NCBI RefSeq assembly: GCF_006717045.1
Contig: NZ_VFPH01000002.1
Coordinates: forward strand, 1,240,001 to 1,304,000
From: Pseudonocardia cypriaca
GTDB lineage: Bacteria; Actinomycetota; Actinomycetes; Mycobacteriales; Pseudonocardiaceae
Reading direction: 5' to 3'
DNA length: 64,000 bases
In this document: one piece after another, positions 41,105 to 50,209 of the stretch
Layout of the letters: every line of letters begins with the position of its first letter
Numbering within the stretch: position 1 is the first letter of the stretch
The notes under the pieces: generated by a model
What the model saw: the letters and a program-made list of their open reading frames with translations, nothing else
Database searches by the model: none
Told to the model about the DNA's origin: nothing
Translations under genes and position numbers: made by a program

Positions 41105-44100
41105 GTGCGATTCGGGGTGCTCGGGCCGGTGGCCGTGTGGGCCGACGACGGCAGCCCGGTACGGGTGCCGGAGCGGAAGGTCCGCCTGCTGCTGGCCGAC
41201 CTCCTCGTCCACGAGGGGCGGCCGGTGGCCGTCGAGCGGCTCGTCGAGCACCTGTGGGGCCCGCAGGAGCCGGGCAACCCGCTCAACACATTGCAGACCA
41301 AGGTCTCGCAGCTGCGGCGCACGCTCGAACGGGCGGGCGGGGGCCAGCTCGTGGTCCGCCAGCCGCCGGGATACCTGATCCGGCTCGAGCCGGGCGCACT
41401 CGACGTCCACCGGTTCCGCGCGCTCACGGCGCAGGCCCGGGAAGCGGCGGACCCGGGCGAGCGGGTCGCGCTGCTCTCCGACGCGCTGGAGCTGTGGCGT
41501 GGCCCCGCCCTCGCCGACGTCCGCGACGAGCCGTTCGCCGTCGCCGCGGCACAGCGGCTCGACGAGGAGCGGCTGGCCGCCGAGGAGGAACGCGCCGAGG
41601 CGCGGCTCGCGCTCGGTGGTGCGGAGCTGGGCCCGCTCGTCGCCGAGCTCGGCGATCTCGTCGCCCGCCACCCGCTGCGCGAACGGCTGCGCGGCCTGCA
41701 CATGCGCGCGCTCTACCGGGCCGGGCGGCAGGGGGATGCCCTCGCCTCCTACGCCGAGCTGCGGGCCGCGCTCGTCGACGAGCTCGGCCTCGAACCGGGT
41801 TCGGAGATCACCGCCCTGCAGCACGCGATCCTCGCGCAGGACCCCGAGCTGCAGGGCCCGCCCGCGCCCGCCCGCCCGCCGATCACGGCCCCGCTCACCG
41901 AGCTCGTCGGCCGCGAGGACGCCGTCGCCCGGGTGCGGGAGCAGCTCAGCGCGGCGCGGCTCGTCACGCTCACCGGGCCGGGCGGGGTCGGCAAGACGAG
42001 CCTCGCGGTGGCCGTGGCGCGCGAGCACCCGGACGCCTGCCTGGTCGAGCTCGCCGGGCTCGACCGGCAGGTGTGCTCGGAGGACGCGTGCCCGGCCGAG
42101 CACTGGGTCGCCACGGCCGTGGCCACCGCGCTCGGGCTCCGCGACTCGGGCGATCCCGTCGAACGGATCGCGGAGGCGCTCGCCGGCTCGCGGCTGCTGC
42201 TCGTGCTCGACAACTGCGAGCAGGTCGTCGACGCAGTTGCCGCCGTCGCCGGGAGGCTGCTGCGGACGGTGCCCGGCCTGCGGGTCCTCGCCACGAGCCG
42301 GGAGCCGCTCGGGGTGACGGGCGAGGTCCTGCACGAGGTCCCGCCGCTGGAACTGCCCGCCGGCGTGCAGCTGTTCGCCGCGCGGGCCGCCGCGGCGGCG
42401 CCGGGGTTCGTCCTCGACGCCGACACCGCCCCCGCGGTCGCGGCGATCTGCCGGCGGCTGGACGGCCTTCCGCTCGCGCTGGAGCTCGCCGCCGGCCGGG
42501 TGCGCGCGCTGGGCGTCCACGAGCTGCTGGCACGGCTCGACAACCGGTTCGCGCTGCTCGCGGGCGGTCCGCGGGACGCCCCCGACCGGCAGCGCACGTT
42601 GCGCGCGGTGATCGACTGGAGCTGGGAGCTGCTCACACCCGGCGAGCAGATCGTGCTGCGGCGCCTCGCCGTGCACGCGGAGGGCTGCGACCTAGAGGCG
42701 GCCGAGGCGATCTGCGCGGGTGAGGGCGTCCGGCCCGGCGAGGTGCTCGACCTGCTCGCCCGCCTCGTCGACCGGTCCCTCGTGGTCAGCAGGCCCCCGC
42801 GGTTCCGGCTGCTGGAGACGGTGGCGGCGTACGGGCTGGAGCGCATGGTCGAGGCGGGCGAGCTCGAGTGCGTGCGGCAGCGCCACGCGGCCCACTACCT
42901 GGCGTTCGCCGAGCGGGCCGAGCCGGAGCTGCGCGGCGCCCACCAGCAGCGCTGGCTGGAGCGGCTCGACGCGGAGTCGGCCAACCTGCGCGCCGCCGTC
43001 GACCACCTGGTGCAGCAGGCCGACGGTGCCGAGCAGGCGTTGCGGCTGGTGCAGGCGTTGTGCTGGTACTGGTTCCTGCGCGGGCGCACCGGCGAGGCGG
43101 TCCGGTCGCTGCGCGCCGCGCTCGCCGTGCCCGGCACGGCACCGGCGGGCGCCCGCGTGCAGGCCGCCGCCTGGCTCACCGCGCTGCGCGTGCTCGACGG
43201 GGAGCCGCCCGAGGACGCCGCGCTCGACGTGTCGGCCATCGCCGACCCGGTGGCGAGGGCACGCACCCAGTGGTTCCTCGGTTACGTGCTCACCACCGTG
43301 GGCGACACCCGAGCCGTTCCGCTCACGTCCGCCGCCCTCGCCACGTTCGAGGCGCTGGGCGACCGGTGGGGCATCGCCGCCGCACTGGCCGACCGGGTGA
43401 GCCAGTCCTTCTACGCCGGTGAGCGGGAGCGGGCCGAGCGGTCCGCCGCCCTGTTCCGCGAACTGGGCGACCGCTGGGGGCAGGTGCAGGCCTCGTTCGC
43501 GCTCGGCGCCATCGCCGAGCTCACCGGCCGGTACGCCGAGGCCGCGGAGCAGCACCGCGCAGGCCTGCGGATGGCCGAGGAGCTGGGCCTCTGGGCCGAG
43601 GTCTCCTACCAGCTGTCGTGGCTGGGCCGGGTGGCCCTGCTGGAACGGCGGTTCGCCGATGCGGAGGGGCTGCACCGGCGCGCCGTCGACACGGCGGTGG
43701 CCCACGGCTTCGCCCCCGGCCGCATCTACGCGCTCACCGGCCTCGCCCTCGGCGAGCGGCGCACCGGGCAGCTCGACGCCGCCGAGCAGCACCTCCGGGA
43801 GGTGCTCGACTGGCACCTGGGATCGGGCGCCGACATCGCCATCACCTTGATCCACGCGGAGCTGGGTTTCGTCGCCGAGCTGCGCGGCGACGCCGAGGGC
43901 GCGCTGGCACACCACCTCGCGGGGCATGCCATCGCCCGGCGCAGCGGCGATCGGCGCGCGCTGGCACTAGCGCTGGAGGGGCTCGCCGGCTCCGTCGCGC
44001 TGGCCGGGGCCCACCGGCAGGCCGCGCGGCTGCTCGGGGCGGCCGCGGCGGCGCGGGAGAGCGTCGGCGCGCCGCTGCCGCCCGCCGAGCGCGGCGACGT

Positions 44101-44230
44101 CGACCGGATCGCGGCAACGGCAACCGCGGCGCTCGGTGAGGCCGCGTTCGCAGAGGAGTTCGCCCGGGGCGGCCTCACCGATCCCGACGAGCTCGTCGGC
44201 GAGCGGCTGCTCGCGGCACCGCAGCGCTAG
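41105..44230 (+). CDS. SARP/AfsR-type regulator with NB-ARC ATPase and TPR, paralogue
   Basis: A 1041-residue paralogue of the regulator at 28228-31368 with the same layout: winged helix (FGVLGPVAVWADDGSPVRVP), BTAD to about 245, Walker A LTGPGGVGKTSLAVA near 288, LLLVLDNCEQVVDAVAAVAG near 363, the post-ATPase winged helix (VIDWSWELLTPGEQIVLRRL), and TPR-like repeats to the end. The GTG at 41105 starts the family domain exactly. It is divergent from the tandem IRED genes and probably controls them. Its TAG overlaps the convergent membrane-protein stop in a shared CTAG. Confidence 0.92.
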   Translation: MRFGVLGPVAVWADDGSPVRVPERKVRLLLADLLVHEGRPVAVERLVEHLWGPQEPGNPLNTLQTKVSQLRRTLERAGGGQLVVRQPPGYLIRLEPGALDVHRFRALTAQAREAADPGERVALLSDALELWRGPALADVRDEPFAVAAAQRLDEERLAAEEERAEARLALGGAELGPLVAELGDLVARHPLRERLRGLHMRALYRAGRQGDALASYAELRAALVDELGLEPGSEITALQHAILAQDPELQGPPAPARPPITAPLTELVGREDAVARVREQLSAARLVTLTGPGGVGKTSLAVAVAREHPDACLVELAGLDRQVCSEDACPAEHWVATAVATALGLRDSGDPVERIAEALAGSRLLLVLDNCEQVVDAVAAVAGRLLRTVPGLRVLATSREPLGVTGEVLHEVPPLELPAGVQLFAARAAAAAPGFVLDADTAPAVAAICRRLDGLPLALELAAGRVRALGVHELLARLDNRFALLAGGPRDAPDRQRTLRAVIDWSWELLTPGEQIVLRRLAVHAEGCDLEAAEAICAGEGVRPGEVLDLLARLVDRSLVVSRPPRFRLLETVAAYGLERMVEAGELECVRQRHAAHYLAFAERAEPELRGAHQQRWLERLDAESANLRAAVDHLVQQADGAEQALRLVQALCWYWFLRGRTGEAVRSLRAALAVPGTAPAGARVQAAAWLTALRVLDGEPPEDAALDVSAIADPVARARTQWFLGYVLTTVGDTRAVPLTSAALATFEALGDRWGIAAALADRVSQSFYAGERERAERSAALFRELGDRWGQVQASFALGAIAELTGRYAEAAEQHRAGLRMAEELGLWAEVSYQLSWLGRVALLERRFADAEGLHRRAVDTAVAHGFAPGRIYALTGLALGERRTGQLDAAEQHLREVLDWHLGSGADIAITLIHAELGFVAELRGDAEGALAHHLAGHAIARRSGDRRALALALEGLAGSVALAGAHRQAARLLGAAAAARESVGAPLPPAERGDVDRIAATATAALGEAAFAEEFARGGLTDPDELVGERLLAAPQR

Positions 44231-44691
44231 TGCTCCCCGGCGCCGGGACGCACGATCATCAGCACGACGACGATCGCCCACAGGACGTTGTAGATCCCGG
44301 CGTACATGGCGAGCGAGCGCAGCCGGGCGCCACCGTCCGGCTCGGCGAGGGCGGCCTTCTGCCTCGGGTAGATCACCAGCGCCAGCAGCAGGCCTGCGGC
44401 CGCGGTGAGGAGCATCGCGATGTTGATCCAGACCTCGGCCATGCGCCCCTGGACCACCGCGAGCACGATCCCGACGATCGGCACGACGATGCCGAGCAGG
44501 CCGTACACCCGCGTGATGCGGTGCAGCAGCACGGCGACGGCCTCGTTGCGCTCCCCCTCCGGCGGCGTCGCACCGGCCGGCACCGTCGCCGCGACGGGCG
44601 CATAGCGCGGGAACAGGCTGGCCGCGACGGCCGAACCCCCGACGAAGACGATGCCCGCGAGCACGTGCACCGACAGCAGCAGACCTTCCAC
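44227..44691 (-). CDS. Four-helix membrane protein
   Basis: A 154-residue protein with four likely membrane helices: LLLSVHVLAGIVFVGGSAVA at the start (with a His and a Gly-rich face), LLGIVVPIVGIVLAVVQ, IAMLLTAAAGLLLALVIYP and YNVLWAIVVVLMIV. The first helix recalls CopD/DUF2269-type proteins, but I cannot assign it with certainty. It lies 62 bases after the MarR gene on the same strand; two inverted repeats in that gap suggest MarR control of this gene. Confidence 0.7.
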   Translation of the reverse strand: MEGLLLSVHVLAGIVFVGGSAVAASLFPRYAPVAATVPAGATPPEGERNEAVAVLLHRITRVYGLLGIVVPIVGIVLAVVQGRMAEVWINIAMLLTAAAGLLLALVIYPRQKAALAEPDGGARLRSLAMYAGIYNVLWAIVVVLMIVRPGAGEH

Positions 44692-44703
44692 AGATCCTCC
44701 CGA

Positions 44704-44722
44704 CCTTCAGACTAATTGAAGG
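44704..44722. promoter_or_regulatory. Perfect inverted repeat, MarR operator candidate
   Basis: CCTTCA-N7-TGAAGG upstream of the four-helix membrane protein (start 44691) and just after the MarR gene. The AT-rich spacer contrasts with the surroundings. A second site follows at 44734. Confidence 0.5.
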
Positions 44723-44733
44723 CTAGCAGTACC

Positions 44734-44748
44734 TTCAGCACGCCTGAA
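44734..44748. promoter_or_regulatory. Second inverted repeat, same half-site
   Basis: TTCAG-N5-CTGAA, sharing the TTCA/TGAA half-site with the repeat at 44704-44722. Paired sites suit two MarR dimers. Confidence 0.4.
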
Positions 44749-44753
44749 ACCAG

Positions 44754-45188
44754 TCAGGAGAAGGCCGACCGCACCACCACGCCGAGCTGCTGAAGCGCGG
44801 GGTCGGCGGCCGGGCCGAAGAGTTCGGTGTCCACGGCCTCCACCGCTGCCATCGCCTCCCGCAGCAGCCGGGCCCCTTCCGCCGTGAGCTCGATCCTGGA
44901 GGCGGCCCCGGCGCGCGCCGTGGCGTCCCGCACGAGCCCGGCGGCGACGAGCGCCTTCACCGCGGTGTGCACGCTCTGGACGCTGATCCCCGACATCCGC
45001 GCCAGGTCGCTGAACGACACCCCCGGCACCCCCGAGATGTGCCCGAGCAGCCCGAGTCGGCTCACGGTCAGGCCGAGCGGGGCGAGGGCGGCGCCGAGCG
45101 TGGTCTCGATCCGGTGCGCCACGGTGAGCAGCACGACGGATGGGCTGGTCGGCGGCGTACTCACGGGCGTCGACCCTAGTGCCCTCAC
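44754..45188 (-). CDS. MarR-family regulator
   Basis: A MarR winged-helix protein of 144 residues if started at GTG 45188 (GTGA overlap with the DUF294 gene) or 136 from GTG 45164. DNA-binding part: GVSFSDLARMSGISVQSVHTAVKALVAAGLV with the wing SRIELTAEGARLL. It is last in the choline/betaine-type operon and may control it or the membrane protein downstream, whose promoter region holds two inverted repeats. No Cys residues are present in the protein, so a ligand rather than oxidation would be the signal. Confidence 0.85.
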   Translation of the reverse strand: MRALGSTPVSTPPTSPSVVLLTVAHRIETTLGAALAPLGLTVSRLGLLGHISGVPGVSFSDLARMSGISVQSVHTAVKALVAAGLVRDATARAGAASRIELTAEGARLLREAMAAVEAVDTELFGPAADPALQQLGVVVRSAFS

Positions 45189-47023
45189 CGCACGCCGAGC
45201 TGCAGCTCCCGGTCGATCCGCCGTTGCACCGTCGCGACGGTGCGGAACGCCTCGCGCAGCGACACGCGGGTGACGGGGCTCAGGTCCGCGGGCCGTACGA
45301 GGTCGTCGGGTTCCTCACCGGCGCGCAGCTGCTCCACCTGGTGGGCGAGGCGCAGCTGCAGCACGAGGTGGAAGGCCTCCTCGAGCGTGGCGGCCGGCCC
45401 CGGGTCCAGGGTGCCCGCGGCCGCGGCGGCCCGCAGCCGGGCCGGAGTGGACGCGCTGGTGACCCCGGCCGCCATGCCCGCCCAGCGGGCGAGGTCGACG
45501 ATGGGGACGAGCCCTCCCCGCTTGAGGTCGAGCTTCCCCCGGCGCCGCCCGGTGTGCTCCACCACGAAGTCCCGCAGGAAACCGGTCGGCGGGCGGTGGG
45601 CCAGGGCGTAGCGACCGAGCAGGCGCAGCAGGTCGGGGTGGCGGCGGGCGTCGCGGAAGACGTCGGCCACCGCCGGGGCCGCGCGCACCCCCCACACCGG
45701 GCGGGCGTCCACCGCGAGCGAGACGAGGATCGGCGCGCGTTCCTGGGTGGGGTCGGCGAGCCAGCTGCGGGCCGCTGCGACCCAACCGTCGTAGGAGCGG
45801 GCGAAGAGCTTGTTGGTCGCGACCGCCCCGTTGGCGTCCGCCCGGAACCCGCACGCCGCGAGCCCGGACAGGACCTGCTCCGCCAGCGCGTGGGCGTACT
45901 CGGCGGCGTTGTCCGCACGACCCTGCCCGTCGCCCGCCCAGACGAGGGCGCTGTCGACGTCGGAGGACGGCACGGCCTCGCGCCGGGCGAGGCTGCCCAG
46001 CGCGAGCCACGTGAGCGGGCGGGGCGGCGGGCCGGGGGCGACCAGCTCGATGAGCCGCCGGGTGAGCGCGTCGACCACGACCGACGTGATGCCCGCGATG
46101 TCGGTGGCCGCCACCCGGGCGTCGTGCAGCGCGATCACCGTGGGGGTGAGCTCGGCGGCCGCCGCCACCAGCTCAGGCACGGAGCCGGCGCGGGCGATCG
46201 CGGCGCGGAGCCCGAAGCTGCTGCGTGTGGTGGCCGCGACGACGTCGACGTCGGTGAGCACGCCGAGGACCTGCCCGGTCGCGTCGAGCACCGGCACGTG
46301 CCGCACGCCGCGGTCGAGCATGTCGAGCAGCACCTCGCCGCCGAGCCGGTCGGCGGCCACCGTCCAGGCCGGCGCCGACATCGCCGCGCTGACGGGGGCG
46401 GCGGTGTCCGTGCCCTCTGCGATCACGCGGCGCAGGTCGCGGTCGGTGAGGATGCCGACCCGCCCGTCCCGGAGCGGGACGACGACGGCGGACGCGCCGG
46501 ATGCCGTCATCCGCTGCGCGGTCTCCCGGATCGACAGCGCGGGTGCGGCGAACACGAGCGGGGCCCGCAGCAGCTCCCCCACCGGCCGCTGGGCGGAGCT
46601 CGCGGAACCGTCGTCGGCTCCGGCCGGGCCGGCAAGCGCCGACGACAGCAGCGACCGGGCGACGTAGCGCAGCCCTGCGGGCATGCCGAGCACGGGGCGC
46701 ACGGCGTCCGCGGGAAGCCGCAGGCAGGTCGTCGTTCCCACCGCAACGGCGGCGAACCCGAGCGGCAGCCCGGACAGCATCGACGCGTGGCCGAACAGCT
46801 CGCCGGGCCCGAGCAGGTCGAGCACCCGCCCGTCGAGCACGATCTCCACCGCGCCGGTGTGCACCACCCGGACGTGCGTGACCGGCGGGCCGCCCTTGGG
46901 GAGGATCGTCGCCCCCGCGGGATGCTCCTCCAGCTCGGCGACGGCCGCCAACGCGGCGAGCTCGTCGGCGTCCAGGGCCTCGAACGGCGGATGAGCGTGG
47001 AGGAAACCGGCGATGTCGCCCAC
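45185..47023 (-). CDS. cNMP-binding / CBS / DUF294 nucleotidyltransferase-like protein
   Basis: A 612-residue multidomain protein. An N-terminal cyclic-nucleotide-binding fold (residues 10-125; GAVEIVLDGRVLDLLGPGELF) is followed by two CBS repeats (about 145-270; GRVGILTDRDLRRVIAEG and GQVLGVLTDVDVVA), then a DUF294 nucleotidyltransferase-like domain (WLALGSLARREAVPSSDVDS, with the GS and DxD pattern) and a C-terminal helical DUF294 part. GTG 47023 is preceded by GGGGAGGA. It probably senses nucleotide or energy state. It lies 20 bases after the GMC oxidoreductase, in the operon. Confidence 0.86.
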   Translation of the reverse strand: MGDIAGFLHAHPPFEALDADELAALAAVAELEEHPAGATILPKGGPPVTHVRVVHTGAVEIVLDGRVLDLLGPGELFGHASMLSGLPLGFAAVAVGTTTCLRLPADAVRPVLGMPAGLRYVARSLLSSALAGPAGADDGSASSAQRPVGELLRAPLVFAAPALSIRETAQRMTASGASAVVVPLRDGRVGILTDRDLRRVIAEGTDTAAPVSAAMSAPAWTVAADRLGGEVLLDMLDRGVRHVPVLDATGQVLGVLTDVDVVAATTRSSFGLRAAIARAGSVPELVAAAAELTPTVIALHDARVAATDIAGITSVVVDALTRRLIELVAPGPPPRPLTWLALGSLARREAVPSSDVDSALVWAGDGQGRADNAAEYAHALAEQVLSGLAACGFRADANGAVATNKLFARSYDGWVAAARSWLADPTQERAPILVSLAVDARPVWGVRAAPAVADVFRDARRHPDLLRLLGRYALAHRPPTGFLRDFVVEHTGRRRGKLDLKRGGLVPIVDLARWAGMAAGVTSASTPARLRAAAAAGTLDPGPAATLEEAFHLVLQLRLAHQVEQLRAGEEPDDLVRPADLSPVTRVSLREAFRTVATVQRRIDRELQLGVR

Positions 47024-47043
47024 GCCGGCAATCCTCCCCGTTG

Positions 47044-48609
47044 TCACGTATCGGCGGTGAGCAGGTCGCTCGCCTTCTCCCCGATCATGTAGCAGGTGAT
47101 GTTCGGGTTGATCGCCGGCAGGAACGGCATGATCGACGCGTCGGCCACCCGCAGCCCGTCGACGCCGCGCACCCGCAGCTGCGGGTCCACGACGGCGGCC
47201 GGGTCGCTCACCGGGCCCATCTTCGCGGTGCCGGCCGGGTGGTAGACGGTGTTGTGGGTCTTCGTGATGTAGTCGGCCAGCTCGTCGTCGGTGACGGCGT
47301 CCGGGCCGGGCGTGAGCTCGCGGGCCACCCACTCCTTGAGCGCCTCCTGCTCGGCGATGCGCCGAGCCAGCCGCACGCCCGTCTGCATCACCCGCATGTC
47401 GTGGCCGTCGGGGTCGGTGAAGTACCGCGGGTCGACCCGCGGGCGGTCGCGGAAGTCGCGCGTGCGCAGCCGCACCGTGCCCCGTGATCGTCCGCGGGTG
47501 ACGTTCGGGGTGAGGCAGAACCCGTTGTCGGTGGTCGGGTAGCCCCAGCGCACCGTGTTCAGGTCGAACGGGACCGACCCGTAGTGCATCATCAGGTCCG
47601 GCCGATCGAGGCCGTCGCGGGTGCGGGTGAACAGCCCGATCTCCCACCACTGGGTGGAGCGGGTCACCATCGGCTGCGCGGCCTCCCACATCACCAGGCC
47701 CTCGACGTGGTCGTCCAGGTTCGTCCCGACACCCGGCGCGTCCACGAGCACGTCGATCCCGAACTCCCGCAGGTGCTCCGACGGCCCGATGCCCGAGAGC
47801 ATCAGCAGCTTCGGGGTGTCGATCGCGCCTGCGCTGAGCACGACCTCCCGGCGGGCGGTGACCGTGCGCCTGCCCGGCCCGATGTCCTGCTGGTACTCGA
47901 CGCCGGTGGCGCGGCGCCCCGCGAACAGCACCCGCGAGGCCCACGCACCGGTGCGGACCTCCAGGTTCGGCCGCTTACCCATGATCGGGTGCAGGTAGGC
48001 GCGGGAGGACGACGCCCGCGTGCCGTCTGCCTCGCGGTTGATCTGGAAGAACCCGGCGCCCTCGCAGACCGTGACGCCCTCGTTGAACCGGACGGTCGGG
48101 AGGCCGACCGCGGCGGCCGCCTCCAGCACGGCGCCCCCGCACGGGTCGTCCGGCTGCACCTGCATGATCGTGACCGGGCCGCTGCGGCCGTGCCCGTCCC
48201 ACGGCCCGTCGTTGTTCTCCAGCCTCCTGATGAGCGGCCAGCAATCGTCGGCGCTCCACCCGGTGCAGCCGGCGGCGGCCCACTCGTCGAGGTCCTCGCG
48301 CGGCGTCCAGAACGCGATGCACGAGTTGTGGGACGAGCAGCCGCCGAGCACCTTCGCCCGGGCGTGGCGCAGGAAGCTGTTGCCGTGCTCCTGCGGCTCG
48401 ATCAGGTAGTCCCAGTCGTAGCCGGAGTCGAGCAGGGCCATCCAGTCGGTGAGCTTCAGGATCGCCGGGTCGTCCACATCGGACGGACCGGCCTCCAGCA
48501 GGCAGACCGTGACGTCGGGGTTCTCGGAGAGCCGGGCCGCGAGCGCGCAGCCCGACGACCCGCCCCCGACGACGACGTAGTCGAAAGCGTCGTCCGCGGG
48601 CTCGCTCAC
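47044..48609 (-). CDS. GMC oxidoreductase, choline oxidase/dehydrogenase-like
   Basis: A 521-residue flavoprotein. FAD motif DYVVVGGGSSGCALAARLSE near 12, GMC signature LGGCSSHNSCIAFWTPRED near 88, second signature VVLSAGAIDTPKLLMLSGIG near 258, and the catalytic pair His in NTVYHPAGTAKMG and Asn in AINPNITCYMIGE. A His/Asn pair with this ending recalls choline oxidase. The GTG start overlaps the permease stop by GTGA. With the aldehyde dehydrogenase and permease it fits oxidation of choline or a like alcohol to the acid (betaine). Substrate is inference. Confidence 0.87.
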   Translation of the reverse strand: MSEPADDAFDYVVVGGGSSGCALAARLSENPDVTVCLLEAGPSDVDDPAILKLTDWMALLDSGYDWDYLIEPQEHGNSFLRHARAKVLGGCSSHNSCIAFWTPREDLDEWAAAGCTGWSADDCWPLIRRLENNDGPWDGHGRSGPVTIMQVQPDDPCGGAVLEAAAAVGLPTVRFNEGVTVCEGAGFFQINREADGTRASSSRAYLHPIMGKRPNLEVRTGAWASRVLFAGRRATGVEYQQDIGPGRRTVTARREVVLSAGAIDTPKLLMLSGIGPSEHLREFGIDVLVDAPGVGTNLDDHVEGLVMWEAAQPMVTRSTQWWEIGLFTRTRDGLDRPDLMMHYGSVPFDLNTVRWGYPTTDNGFCLTPNVTRGRSRGTVRLRTRDFRDRPRVDPRYFTDPDGHDMRVMQTGVRLARRIAEQEALKEWVARELTPGPDAVTDDELADYITKTHNTVYHPAGTAKMGPVSDPAAVVDPQLRVRGVDGLRVADASIMPFLPAINPNITCYMIGEKASDLLTADT

Positions 48610-50186
48610 GCCTGGCTCCCGTCCGGGCGTGCGTCGGGCGACGGCAGCGTCGGGTCCGCCTCGTGCGCTTCCTCGAGCTGCTGGGCCATGTGCTCGGGCA
48701 GGGTGCCGACCTGGTGGCGCCCGCGGAGGAGGTACCAGATCAGCCCTGCGAGGGCGATGACGCCGATGAAGATGAACGCGCTCCACGCCAGCCACCCGGC
48801 GCCGTAGACCTCCTCGCGGGGCCACGCCAGGTTGATCGACATCGCGACGCCCCACACGACCGCCAGGACGTTGACGACGATCCCGAAGCGGCCGAGCGAG
48901 AAGTAGCCCGTCGCGCGGCCGGCTTCGTCCGGCCACTCGCCACGCAGCCTCCGCATCAGCATCGGGACGGTGACCAGCAGGTATGCGATGTAGATCATGA
49001 TGATGGCGACGCTGGTGACCGCGGTGAACACCTCGGGCGTCCCGATGTTGCTGATCAGGATCAGCAGGGCGAGAACCCCGATGAGGATCGACGGGATGAC
49101 CGGCGTCTTGTGCACCGGGTCGATCTTGGCGAGCTGCGCACCCGCGGGCAGGGCGTTGTCGCGGGCCATCGCGAACATCAGCCGGATCGCGGCGGTGTGC
49201 ACGGCGAGCGCGCACACGGTGATCGCGATCGCGATGCAGACGAGGAACACGATGCCGACCGGGCCGCCGAGCACCTGGAGAAGGATCAGCTGACCGCCGC
49301 CGGACTTCTCCCCGTACGCCGGGTCGCCCAGGTCGGGGGCGGCGAGGATCAGCAGGAGCAGGATCAGCCCGCCGATGATGAACGACGCGACGACGGCGCG
49401 CAGGATGGCCGACGGCGCGGTTCGCCGCGGGTCGACGGTCTCCTCGCCGAGGGAGCTCGCGGTGTCGAACCCGTACATGACGTAGGCCGAGGCGAGTGCG
49501 GCGACGAGGAACACCCCGAAGTAACCCCCGGGCATGCCTTCGCCCAGGCCCTGGGTGTCGAACAGCACCGACGGCGGGTTCACGATGTTGAACGCGAGCA
49601 GCACGATGATCAGCACAGCCGCGATCAGCTCGATGAACACACCTGCGCTGTTGATCCGCGACATCAGCTTGACGCCGATCGCGTTGATCACGGTGGTGAA
49701 CACGATCAGCAACCCGCCGAGGATGGCGGCGTTGACGGCGGCGTCGTTCGCGTCGGCCGCGTCACCGACGAACTGGAAACCGGACCAGATCTGCGGCAGC
49801 ACCAGCTGGTAGGCCAGCACGACGGCGGTGATCGTGACGATCGACGCCGTGAGCATCATCCAGCCGGCCATCCACGACGTCGTCCCGCCGGCGAGGCGCT
49901 TGGACCAGTTGTAGACCGATCCAGCCACCGGGTACCGGCCGGCGAGCTCGGCGAACGACAGCGCGACCATGAACTGGCCGGCGAAGACCAGCGGCCACGA
50001 CCACCAGTAGGCCGCGCCACCGGTGCCGAAGCCGAAGTAGAAGAGCTGGAACGTGCCGGTCAGGATCGAGATGTAGCTGACTCCGGCCGCGAAGCTGGCG
50101 AACTTGCCGATACTGCGGTCGAGCGTCTGGGAGTAGCCGAACTCGGCCATCCCGTCGTCACCGGTGCGGTGCTCCGTCGTACTCAT
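48606..50186 (-). CDS. APC-superfamily amino acid/choline permease
   Basis: A 526-residue permease with about twelve membrane segments, APC type: VSYISILTGTFQLFYFGFGT in the TM1 region, FAELAGRYPVAGSVYNWSKRL near 95, and GFDTASSLGEETVDPRRTAP near 255. The ATG at 50186 has a GGAGGTG site; the upstream frame extension is dropped. It lies between the aldehyde dehydrogenase and the GMC oxidoreductase, so it should import the alcohol or amine they use. Classical choline uptake uses BCCT carriers, so the substrate may be ethanolamine, GABA or another amine instead. Confidence 0.88.
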   Translation of the reverse strand: MSTTEHRTGDDGMAEFGYSQTLDRSIGKFASFAAGVSYISILTGTFQLFYFGFGTGGAAYWWSWPLVFAGQFMVALSFAELAGRYPVAGSVYNWSKRLAGGTTSWMAGWMMLTASIVTITAVVLAYQLVLPQIWSGFQFVGDAADANDAAVNAAILGGLLIVFTTVINAIGVKLMSRINSAGVFIELIAAVLIIVLLAFNIVNPPSVLFDTQGLGEGMPGGYFGVFLVAALASAYVMYGFDTASSLGEETVDPRRTAPSAILRAVVASFIIGGLILLLLILAAPDLGDPAYGEKSGGGQLILLQVLGGPVGIVFLVCIAIAITVCALAVHTAAIRLMFAMARDNALPAGAQLAKIDPVHKTPVIPSILIGVLALLILISNIGTPEVFTAVTSVAIIMIYIAYLLVTVPMLMRRLRGEWPDEAGRATGYFSLGRFGIVVNVLAVVWGVAMSINLAWPREEVYGAGWLAWSAFIFIGVIALAGLIWYLLRGRHQVGTLPEHMAQQLEEAHEADPTLPSPDARPDGSQA

Positions 50187-50209
50187 CGCCCACCTCCACG
50201 TCGGACCGA

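Noticed and set aside
28228..44230. Antibiotic biosynthesis cluster suggested by SARPs and imine reductases
   Set aside because: No polyketide, peptide, terpene or other core synthase gene is present between or near them.
45140..47092. Long rightward open frame opposite the DUF294 gene
   Set aside because: Repetitive Arg/Gly/His-rich translation without family marks; typical antisense frame in high-GC DNA. The same holds for 48663-50588, 55939-59058 and 58890-61649.
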